Origin: an uncultured Chlorobiaceae bacterium
GTDB taxonomy: Bacteria > Bacteroidota > Chlorobiia > Chlorobiales > Chlorobiaceae
Direction of reading: 5' to 3'
NCBI GenBank assembly: GCA_903904495.1
Contig: CAIVCU010000302.1
Span: 1 to 6,308, forward strand
Length of the DNA stretch: 6,308 nt
Under the pieces are notes generated by a model that was not told the DNA's origin, did no database searches, and saw only the letters and a program-made list of their open reading frames with translations. Each line of letters opens with the position of its first letter. The stretch's first letter is position 1. Below are positions 1 through 5,183 of this stretch, in pieces. The position numbers and the translations under genes were made by a program.

Positions 1-95
1 GCCGAATGCTTGGTTTACATGAAAATGCAAATCCGGTGAACTGACATTTTAAGAAATTTGTTTTACATAAAATGACACTATCTCAACCCAAAAAA

Positions 96-100
96 AGGAG
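96..100 (+). promoter_or_regulatory. Ribosome binding site of the yceI-like gene
   Basis: AGGAG lies 10 bases before the ATG at 111. It selects that ATG over the in-frame ATG at 72, which would add a 13-residue charged stretch in front of the signal peptide and has no such motif. The next in-frame ATG at 120 is too far from it. A weak promoter-like CTGACA is at 41-46, but I see no convincing -10 box. Confidence 0.75.
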
Positions 101-110
101 AATCACACCT

Positions 111-701
111 ATGAATAACATGTTAAAAATAATTGCAACAGCAGCTATTCTTGCAATACCGTCATTAGTTTCTGCTTCACCGTGGATCATTGATAATGAC
201 CATTCCAACGTTGGCTTCAAGGTGCGGCACATGATGGTGTCAAACGTCAAGGGTGACTTTACCAGATTCAGCGGCAATGTGGATATCGATGACAACGATC
301 TTGCAAAAACTAAGGTTGATGCGGTTATCGAAACAGCCTCGATCAATACCGGAGTTGCCAAACGTGATGAACATCTTAAAAGTCCCGACTTTTTTGATGT
401 GGCTAAATATCCAGCAATGACCTTCGTCTCCAGAAAAGTTAAAAAAGAAGGTCTTGACAAGCTCAAGATTTATGGTCAGTTAACTCTTCATGGAGTTACT
501 AAAGATGTAGTACTCGATGTTCAGGGGTTGAACAAGTCTTTCAAGGATCCATGGGGTAACATCAAAAGGGGAGCTTCAGCCACAACCACAATCAACCGCA
601 AGGACTATGGACTGGTTTGGAATAAAGCTATTGAAAGTGGAGGAGTTATGGTTGGTGACGAGGTAAATATCTCACTTGAAATTGAATTGCTCAAAAAATA
701 G
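111..701 (+). CDS. YceI-family exported lipocalin-like protein
   Basis: The 196-residue product belongs to the YceI family, which are periplasmic or secreted beta-barrel proteins that bind long isoprenoid or other amphiphilic ligands; their physiological role is mostly unsettled. The start at 111 gives a signal peptide: a short N-terminus with one lysine, a hydrophobic core (residues 7-20), and a V-S-A cleavage motif before Ser23. The mature part carries the family hallmarks in order: W-x-I-D-x-x-H-S near its start, a G-F-K-V-R-H-M strand, a G-x-F block, an I-x-T-x-x-x-x-R-D-x-H-L-K-S-x-D-F-F-D block around residues 77-98, a Y-P-x-M-x-F strand, a L-x-L-H-G-V-T-K block, and a late R-K-D-Y-G-L-x-W motif followed by a G-x-x-V-G-D-E-V end. 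The length is normal and nothing is missing. It stands upstream of a pirin gene; these two families are often both linked to redox stress, but a strong hairpin separates them. The family assignment is firm; the ligand is unknown. Confidence 0.93.
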   Translation: MNNMLKIIATAAILAIPSLVSASPWIIDNDHSNVGFKVRHMMVSNVKGDFTRFSGNVDIDDNDLAKTKVDAVIETASINTGVAKRDEHLKSPDFFDVAKYPAMTFVSRKVKKEGLDKLKIYGQLTLHGVTKDVVLDVQGLNKSFKDPWGNIKRGASATTTINRKDYGLVWNKAIESGGVMVGDEVNISLEIELLKK

Positions 702-739
702 TCGTCAACGGCACAGAAAAAAATAATTTAGCGGCCGAA

Positions 740-777
740 TATGCAGCGGGAACAATTGTCATTGTTCCCGCTGCATA
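740..777 (+). terminator. Perfect 16-bp hairpin between the YceI and pirin genes
   Basis: TATGCAGCGGGAACAA (740-755) and its exact reverse complement (762-777) flank a 6-base loop. The stem is strong, but no T-run follows on the + strand; on the - strand a T-rich stretch comes only after about 13 bases. It could act as a weak terminator for the gene ending at 701, a 3'-end stabiliser, or an RNA structure ahead of the pirin gene, whose ATG is 40 bases downstream. The hairpin itself is certain; its role is not. Confidence 0.6.
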
Positions 778-806
778 AAGCCAGTAATTGATTGAAGAAG
801 AGAGAC

Positions 807-810
807 GGAG
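807..810 (+). promoter_or_regulatory. Ribosome binding site of the pirin gene
   Basis: GGAG lies 7 bases before the ATG at 818. It decides the start there, against the in-frame ATT at 788 that would give a 10-residue N-terminal extension not typical of pirins. Confidence 0.7.
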
Positions 811-817
811 TACCAAT

Positions 818-1516
818 ATGATAAGCATACGAAAATCTTCTGAGCGTGGACACGTCGACCATGGCTGGCTCAATACATACCACACCTTTTCCTTTGCTGA
901 TTATTATGATGACAGGCATATGGGGCTTGGTGCACTGAGGGTCATCAATGAAGATCGGGTTCAGCCTGGCCAGGGATTTGCTAAGCACCCCCATCGCGAC
1001 ATGGAAATCATATCCTATGTCATCGATGGTGCTCTTGAACACAAAGACAGCATGGGCAACGGCTCGGTTATCCGGCCGGGTGATGTACAGCGGATGACTG
1101 CCGGTACCGGAATAACACATAGCGAATACAATCAATCCACTTCTGAATTGGTGCGCTTTTTGCAAATTTGGATTATTCCTGAAGATAATGGATTGACTCC
1201 CGGCTATGAGCAGACCTTTTTTCCTGATGAAGAGAAAAGAGGACGTCTCCGTCTGATTGCTTCCCGCGATGGTCGAGACAGATCGGTAACTATTCATAGA
1301 GATGTCAATCTTTACGCAGCTTTGCTTGATGCTGATCAGGAGATTTTTTACAACGTCGCTGCAGAACGCCGGGTATGGCTGCAGGTTGTTCGAGGCAAGG
1401 TATTGTTTAATGACTTTTTACTCGAAGAGGGAGATGGAGCCGCGGTGAGTGATGAACAGCTTCTCAGCATCAGAGGAGAAGAGGCCGCAGAAATTCTGCT
1501 TTTCGATCTTGACTGA
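818..1516 (+). CDS. Pirin family protein (YhaK/pirin bicupin)
   Basis: The 232-residue product is a pirin-family bicupin. Bacterial members are cytoplasmic, bind one Fe or similar metal ion in the N-terminal cupin, and have been described as quercetinase-like or as redox-responsive proteins; the substrate here cannot be read from sequence. The metal ligands are all visible: His57 and His59 in a H-P-H-R-D-M-E motif, and His101 and Glu103 in a T-G-I-T-H-S-E-Y motif, matching human pirin spacing closely. The start region (S-S-E-R-G-H, then a H-G-W-L-x-T-x-H-T-F-S-F-A block with D-Y-Y-D) is typical of the bacterial family. Residues about 120-232 form the degenerate second cupin, ending in an L-L-F-D-L tail as in YhaK-like proteins. 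Length is normal for the shorter bacterial type. It is probably transcribed alone or with weak read-through from the YceI-family gene 116 bases upstream. Family is sure; enzymatic activity is inference. Confidence 0.94.
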   Translation: MISIRKSSERGHVDHGWLNTYHTFSFADYYDDRHMGLGALRVINEDRVQPGQGFAKHPHRDMEIISYVIDGALEHKDSMGNGSVIRPGDVQRMTAGTGITHSEYNQSTSELVRFLQIWIIPEDNGLTPGYEQTFFPDEEKRGRLRLIASRDGRDRSVTIHRDVNLYAALLDADQEIFYNVAAERRVWLQVVRGKVLFNDFLLEEGDGAAVSDEQLLSIRGEEAAEILLFDLD

Positions 1517-1735
1517 TGCGCAATTTGTTTTACTCGCTCTACAATAACACCTGTCATCCCGATACGCAGCGGGGAATATCTGTTTTCTCTTCACGCCCTG
1601 TTTACTCTTTGTAAATAAAATAGTTACAGAGCCGAAAGATTTATTGAAAGAAAGTTCAATGGTTTTGCGTAGTAGTTGGTAGGAAGCAGAATGATTCTGG
1701 TTCCAATCAACTTAAAAACTCAAACTTAGATATTC
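1517..1735. other. Intergenic region before the small secreted protein
   Basis: No gene is supported here. There is a weak inverted repeat, CTTTGTAA at 1607-1614 with TTACAGAG at 1624-1631 (one G-T pair), around an AT-rich loop. It could be an operator or nothing. No clear Shine-Dalgarno motif lies next to the ATG at 1736; the closest purine-rich run (AGGAAG, about 1681-1686) is roughly 50 bases away. Confidence 0.3.
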
Positions 1736-2017
1736 ATGAAAAAGAACCTGATCGCAGGGATGATTGTTTCACTTGCTATGACCGGAATTTTTGGTGGTGT
1801 TTCTTTCGCCGCTGACAAACCTGCAGAAGCAAAGATTGAGGCAAGGGCAGAAAAAAGAGCCGAGATTAAATCTGAAATCAAAGCCGAGGAAAAAGCTGAC
1901 AGAAAGGAAAATAAAAGAGCAATCAAAAGAGCAAAGAGAGAAAGAAAAGAGCATAGAAGAGCACACAGAAGAGCACGTCACGTCAGAGTTGAAGCAAGAG
2001 AGAGTGCATCCAAGTAA
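1736..2017 (+). CDS. Small secreted, highly charged protein of unknown function
   Basis: I do not recognise this 93-residue protein. It starts with a clear signal peptide: Met-Lys-Lys, a hydrophobic core to about residue 22, and an S-F-A cleavage motif at residue 25. The mature 68 residues have two parts. Mature residues 1-34 are a polyampholyte with a strict 4-residue beat: Glu at mature positions 6, 10, 14, 18, 22 and 26 (then Asp30), with Lys or Arg at 8, 12, 16, 20, 24, 28 and 32, and Ala or Ile between. Mature residues 35-68 are strongly basic, with a H-R-R-A repeat mirrored by a 12-base DNA repeat (1955-1963 and 1967-1975). It has no cysteine, tryptophan or phenylalanine after the cleavage site. 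Signal peptide and downstream terminator argue that it is a real gene even though the ribosome binding site is poor. A long helix in the cell envelope that binds acidic polymers is possible, but this is a guess. Confidence 0.75.
   Translation: MKKNLIAGMIVSLAMTGIFGGVSFAADKPAEAKIEARAEKRAEIKSEIKAEEKADRKENKRAIKRAKRERKEHRRAHRRARHVRVEARESASK
1913..1975 (+). repeat. Short degenerate repeats inside the small charged gene
   Basis: AAAAGAGCA occurs at 1913-1921, 1925-1933 and 1945-1953, and AGAAGAGCA at 1955-1963 and 1967-1975. Two of the steps are exactly 12 bases, which keeps frame and yields repeated Lys-Arg-Ala and His-Arg-Arg-Ala units. This suggests growth by slippage or short tandem duplication. 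Confidence 0.6.
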
Positions 2018-2048
2018 GCTCTCCGTTTCCGAAACCTGGTATTGAGTA

Positions 2049-2085
2049 GAAAAGCCCCTTCGCGAGTCGGGGCTTTTCGTATTTT
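2049..2085 (+). terminator. Rho-independent terminator after the small charged gene
   Basis: GAAAAGCCCC (2049-2058) pairs fully with GGGGCTTTTC (2069-2078) around a 10-base loop, and a T-rich tail (2080-2086) follows. It lies 31 bases after the stop codon of the gene ending at 2017. The A-rich left arm could also give some termination from the opposite side. Confidence 0.9.
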
Positions 2086-2120
2086 TATTGCTGGAGACCA
2101 CAGGTATAACATGCAGCAAG

Positions 2121-2126
2121 AAGGAG
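2121..2126 (+). promoter_or_regulatory. Intact ribosome binding site of the decayed transporter gene
   Basis: AAGGAG sits 6 bases before the ATG at 2133, an ideal arrangement. It shows that the remnant that follows still begins with the original 5' end of a gene. Confidence 0.7.
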
Positions 2127-2132
2127 CGTCAC

Positions 2133-2332
2133 ATGAATAATTATTTGGTCTTGTTGTCAATATTGTTAAATGGGATTTTTCCCGACTGTTAGGGGCTTAT
2201 GTGGCTTGTTTTGCGCTGATAAGTGTTCTGTTTGGACAAATAGTCTTCAAAGAGGCTGTTTCAACAGCAACCTGGGCAGGGCTGGTGATCATCATTATTG
2301 GAGGGTTGGTCATTCAATTCGGAGCGAAATGA
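2133..2332 (+). pseudogene. Remnant of a small DMT/SMR-like membrane transporter
   Basis: From the ATG at 2133 one reads a hydrophobic start (M-N-N-Y-L-V-L-L-S-I-L-L-N-G) that stops at a TAG after 19 codons. In another frame, from about 2171 to the TGA at 2330-2332, the DNA encodes about 53 residues that look like the C-terminal part of a four-helix drug/metabolite transporter: a W-D-F-S-R-L-L-G lead, a helix ending F-G-Q-I-V-F-K-E, then T-W-A-G-L with an I-I-I-I-G-G-L-V-I-Q helix. Members of this class are usually around 105-120 residues, so some 40-50 codons of the middle (about helix 2 and part of 3) seem lost, with the join near 2165-2175 and a frame change. It cannot make a working transporter. 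The class assignment rests on the K-E and W-A-G motifs and helix pattern; the substrate is unknown. Confidence 0.7.
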
Positions 2333-2601
2333 GACCAATTTTTTCAGTTAGTGCATCTCTCCCGCTCAAGCCGGCTGTAGAGGTTATTACCACAGTAATT
2401 GTACGGACAGTTAATTCGCTTCAGCCTTGCTATTGATGTCTTGTATTGGTCATCACCTTCATTTTTTTTGAAAGCAGGAATAACGGTATTTTTGAGGTTG
2501 CATTAAACACTGTGCATAGAAAATTGGCTCGCCAGGCATATTCCGGAGAAAAAGCACAATTCTCTATTACTTCGTTCTCATTTTAATTTGAGTTCAGAAT
2601 C
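2333..2601. other. Intergenic region before fumC
   Basis: I see no convincing gene or recognisable gene fragment on either strand. It should hold, or have held, the fumC promoter. A TTGCAT at about 2498 is a possible -35 element, but no good -10 box stands at the right distance. No strong ribosome binding site precedes the ATG at 2602. Confidence 0.3.
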
Positions 2602-3989
2602 ATGAAGTATAGACTCGAAAAAGATACTCTTGGGGAAGTAAGAGTTCCTGCTGATCGTTATTGGGGAGCCCAGACCCAGCGCTCAATAGAGAACTTCAAG
2701 ATTGGAGCTTCACATTCGATGCCGCAAAGCGTTATCGAGGCATTTGGTTATGTGAAAAAAGCTGCAGCTATTATTAATTGTGAACTTGGAGTCTTGAGTC
2801 ATGACAAGATGAAACTGATTGCAGATGTATGCGATGAGATCATTGGTGGAGGGCTTTATGAGCATTTTCCTCTAGTGATATGGCAGACAGGATCAGGCAC
2901 CCAGACCAACATGAATATCAACGAGGTCATTGCCAATCGTGCGCATGTTCTCTCTGGAATGCATTTAGGGGAAGGAGATCGGCTGCTTCACCCCAATGAT
3001 GACGTCAATAGATCGCAATCTTCAAATGATGCGTTTTCCTCGGCTATGAATATTGCAGCATACATGATGCTGGAACGGAAGAGCATTCCCGGTATCGAAC
3101 ATTTTGGAATCAGTTTGCCGCGCGTTCTGTTGCATTCCAGGATGTTCTGAAACTTGGGCGTACCCACCTTATGGATGCAACACCGCTTACGCTTGGCTAG
3201 GAGTTTTCAGGTTATGTATCACAGCTTGATCATGCGATTGCGGCTCTCAATCACACATTGCCGCATCTTTGTGAACTTGCATTGGGTGGAACGGCTGTCG
3301 GCACCGGACTCAACGCACCGGAAGGTTTTGCAGGAAAGGTTGCAGCATCCATTGCATCAATGACCGGACAACCGTTTGTAAGTGCGGAAAACAAGTTTGA
3401 ATCACTTGCTGCGCATGATGCTCTGGTGGAATCGCATGGTGCTCTGAAACAGCTGGCAGTAAGTCTGATGAAAATAGCCAATGATATTCGTCTTCTCGCT
3501 TCCGGTCCTCGCTGTGGAATCGGTGAGATTTTGTTACCCATAAATGAACCAGGGTCCTCGATTATACCCGGCAAGGTCAATCCTACACAGGCGGAAGCGC
3601 TTTCAATGGTTTGTGCTCAGGTGCTTGGCAATGATGTGGCGATATCGGTTTCAGGTATGCAAGGTCATCTTGAACTGAATGTTTTTGGTCCGGTGATGAT
3701 AGCCAATTTTCTTCAGTCCTCAGAATTACTGGGGGATGCGTGCCTGTCATTTGCGGATAAAAGCGTCCGGGGTATCGAACCCAATTCGACGCGGATCAGG
3801 ATGCATCTGGATCGTTCGCTTATGTTAGCAACAGCACTGAACCCGCATATCGGCTATGATAAGGTTGCTGAAATTGTGCAGAGTGCCCAGAAGGCAGGTA
3901 TTACGCTGCGTGAAGCAGCCATTGCATCAGGATATCTCACTACAGAGGAATTTGATTCCTGGGTAGCTCCCCGGTCGGGTGTGCAATAA
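2602..3989 (+). pseudogene. fumC: Class II fumarate hydratase, broken by a frameshift and an amber codon
   Basis: The intact enzyme interconverts fumarate and malate in the cytoplasm as a homotetramer and works in the TCA cycle, or in its reductive form in green sulfur bacteria. Residues 1-168 read cleanly from the ATG, with W-G-A-Q-T-Q-R-S, W-Q-T-G-S-G-T-Q-T-N-M-N and H-P-N-D-D-V-N-R-S-Q-S-S-N-D blocks. At about 3102-3107 (the T-run) the frame is lost; the first reading then ends at a TGA (3148-3150) after 14 unrelated residues. Homology continues in the next frame, as if one base had been deleted, through G-R-T-H-L-M-D-A-T-P-L-T-L-G with the His equivalent to E. coli His188. There a TAG (3198-3200) replaces the Gln of the conserved L-G-Q-E. 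Homology then runs to 3989 through G-G-T-A-V-G-T-G-L-N, G-P-R-C-G-I-G-E and the catalytic loop G-S-S-I-I-P-G-K-V-N. Restoring one base gives 462 residues, a normal length. Translation of the second part from a TTG at 3258 is formally possible but has no ribosome binding site, and the product would lack the N-terminal active-site strands. Confidence 0.93.
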
Positions 3990-3999
3990 AGGGCTCATT

Positions 4000-4338
4000 T
4001 CAGGCTTTCTTGACAAACTCCGACTTCAATTCCATAGATCCGAAACCTTCGATCTTGCAATCGATATCATGATCCCCGTCGATAAGCCGGATGTTCCTCA
4101 CCTTCGTTCCACCCTTAAGCACCGATGACGCACCCTTGACCTTGAGATCCTTGATCACGGTTACAGTATCCCCATCCTGCAATATGTTGCCATGCGCATC
4201 TTTCCATACCCGCACTTTTTCCGAAGCATGTTCGGCAGAATTGCTCCATTCGTAGGCGCACTCAGGGCAGGTCAAAAGGGTTCCGACTTCATAGGTGTAT
4301 TCCGAGTTGCATTTTGGACAGTTCGGCAAGTCGCTCAT
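4000..4338 (-). CDS. yjdM: YjdM/PhnA-type zinc-ribbon protein
   Basis: The 112-residue product matches the small PhnA/YjdM family. Despite the old name, these proteins are not needed for phosphonate breakdown in E. coli and their function is unclear. The N-terminus has a zinc ribbon with two pairs, Cys7-x2-Cys10 and Cys24-x2-Cys27, followed by Y-E-W. From about residue 44 comes the compact C-terminal domain: V-W-K-D-x-x-G, a D-G-D-T-V-T-V-I-K-D-L-K-V-K-G block, K-G-G-T-K-V-x-x-I-R-L, D-H-D-I-D-C-K-I and a final M-E-L-K-S-E-F-V-K-K. Length is typical. AAGGAA (rc of 4343-4348) stands 4 bases before the ATG. The gene converges on fumC with only a 10-base gap and no clear terminator between them, and is divergent from the gene at 4481. 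Family is sure; the role is unknown. Confidence 0.93.
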   Translation of the reverse strand: MSDLPNCPKCNSEYTYEVGTLLTCPECAYEWSNSAEHASEKVRVWKDAHGNILQDGDTVTVIKDLKVKGASSVLKGGTKVRNIRLIDGDHDIDCKIEGFGSMELKSEFVKKA

Positions 4339-4372
4339 GGTGTTCCTTATTCGAGATTTTCCGGCAAAGACT

Positions 4373-4400
4373 TTTGCGACAAAATAATGATTTGTGACAA
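4373..4400. repeat. Direct repeat in the divergent intergenic region
   Basis: TTTGCGACAA (4373-4382) and TTTGTGACAA (4391-4400) match at 9 of 10 bases and start 18 bases apart. They sit upstream of both the yjdM-like gene (-) and the gene at 4481 (+). A pair of binding sites for a regulator is possible, but the region is AT-rich and chance is not excluded. Confidence 0.35.
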
Positions 4401-4435
4401 TGCACCTATAAAAAAATTGTTAAGCTTTCTTTCCA

Positions 4436-4461
4436 ACAATCCTGCAACATCTCAGGATTGT
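4436..4461 (+). promoter_or_regulatory. Inverted repeat just upstream of the 146-aa gene
   Basis: ACAATCCTG (4436-4444) and CAGGATTGT (4453-4461) form a perfect 9-bp stem around an 8-base loop, ending 19 bases before the ATG at 4481. No T-run follows, so it does not look like a terminator. It fits an operator or a 5'-leader hairpin. An alternative, weaker hairpin (ATTGTT 4416-4421 with AACAAT 4435-4440) shares its left arm. Confidence 0.45.
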
Positions 4462-4480
4462 CAGGTTCGATAAGGTCAAG

Positions 4481-4921
4481 ATGAAAGTATTTCTTCGTCT
4501 CAGCAGTCTAAAGCTGATTCAGCAAGGCGACTCCGAAGGCATAAAAAAAGAGTTGTGCGGTCAGATCTGGGAAGGGCTGGAATTTCTTTTATCACAGGAT
4601 GGGTTTTATCCTTGTGATGCCTGCGATAAAATAGTTGAGCAGTTCAGAATCGAGTCGACTCAGCTGCACTTTTTATGGTGGAATCTGACTATAAGCCATC
4701 CTCTGACAAGTTCATCCCTTCAGTTTGTTGACTTGTATAAGCACTATAGGGAGTTTTGTTATGATGATGGGGATATGGCTATTGGGGAAAAAAATTCAAG
4801 AATCGACTTGAGGGCATTCGGTTACCATATTGACAGGAAGAATACTGGACTGGTCATCTTTGCCGTGCATGTTAGGGCTGTGAGAACCAAAAATTCAGCG
4901 AAAGAACAATGCAGTGTTTAA
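4481..4921 (+). CDS. Hypothetical protein, 146 residues
   Basis: I do not recognise this protein. It is probably cytoplasmic: there is no signal peptide and no membrane segment. The first 40 residues look helical and amphipathic (leucine-rich with a Q-Q-G-D turn at 14-17). A G-F-Y-P-C-D-A-C-D segment places Cys45 and Cys48 in a C-x2-C pair, with further cysteines at 26 and near residue 92, but there is no second clear pair to complete a zinc site. The middle has a H-F-L-W-W-N-L motif and an acidic C-Y-D-D-G-D patch; the C-terminal third is basic with predicted strands (G-L-V-I-F-A-V-H-V-R-A-V-R). AAGG (4472-4475) lies 5 bases before the ATG, which supports the start. It is divergent from the yjdM-like gene and is followed after 112 bases by a strong terminator. 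Being real is likely from the binding site and the long open frame; no function can be given. Confidence 0.65.
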   Translation: MKVFLRLSSLKLIQQGDSEGIKKELCGQIWEGLEFLLSQDGFYPCDACDKIVEQFRIESTQLHFLWWNLTISHPLTSSSLQFVDLYKHYREFCYDDGDMAIGEKNSRIDLRAFGYHIDRKNTGLVIFAVHVRAVRTKNSAKEQCSV

Positions 4922-5033
4922 AGTGCTGTTGATATAACATCTTTTTTAAATCACTTGGAAATTCTTGATAGCGGGTTATCACAAGAAAAAATGATACCGC
5001 TGCCTTGCTGAAGTTCTATTCATATAAATGAAG
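4922..5033. other. 3' stretch between the 146-aa gene and its terminator
   Basis: No gene is visible. AGCGG and TATC (4970-4980) can pair with GATACCGCT (4993-5001) to form an imperfect hairpin with a 2-base bulge. With the terminator at 5034 this could be a long 3' UTR or a small RNA, but no promoter is recognisable. Confidence 0.3.
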
Positions 5034-5080
5034 ATGAAGGATCGTAACCCCAAAATTTACGGTCCTTCATTTCTTTTTTG
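5034..5080 (+). terminator. Strong Rho-independent terminator
   Basis: ATGAAGGATCGTAA (5034-5047) pairs with TTACGGTCCTTCAT (5057-5070) over 14 positions with a single T-G wobble, around a 9-base loop, and TTCTTTTTT follows (5071-5079). It faces the + strand and most likely ends the transcript of the gene at 4481-4921. On the - strand there is no T-run after the stem, so it does not serve the GIY-YIG gene well. Confidence 0.92.
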
Positions 5081-5183
5081 TAGGGCTGTACATCAAGTCA
5101 ATAGCACTTTTTGGATCTGTAGCAATGCTGACCATGGGTTATAAGATTTCACTGATTTATCAAGGGATTTACAAGATCAGATC
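5081..5183. other. Spacer after the GIY-YIG gene
   Basis: I see no gene, no clear terminator for the - strand gene ending at 5184, and no repeat of note here. Confidence 0.3.

Noticed and set aside
3..44. Open frame at the left edge ending in TGA at 42-44, possibly the C-terminus of a gene to the left
   Set aside because: Only about 13 codons are visible and nothing in them is recognisable; too short to support.
72..110. Upstream ATG that would extend the YceI-family protein by 13 residues
   Set aside because: It has no ribosome binding site, puts a charged segment before the signal peptide, and AGGAG stands at a good distance from the ATG at 111.
728..1297. 189-codon open frame on the - strand
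   Set aside because: It lies opposite the pirin gene, whose metal ligands and family motifs are clear; it is a shadow frame.
1769..2119. Open frames of 116 codons (-) and 84 codons (+, 1791-2045) over the small charged gene
   Set aside because: They are by-products of the purine-rich strand; only the frame at 1736 has a signal peptide and ends before the terminator.
2170..2436. 88-codon + strand open frame
   Set aside because: It runs out of frame with the transporter-like C-terminus at 2171-2332 and shows no family-like sequence of its own.
3098..3112. Programmed frameshift in fumC at the T-run
   Set aside because: The site is not a classic slippery heptamer, no stimulatory structure is evident, and an amber codon follows 93 bases later in the restored frame.
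3154..3363. 69-codon open frame over the middle of fumC
   Set aside because: It is in the frame that carries no fumarase homology; a shadow created by the damaged region.
4192..4473. 93-codon + strand open frame opposite the yjdM-like gene
   Set aside because: The - strand frame has the zinc-ribbon cysteines and full family length; this one has no ribosome binding site or motif.
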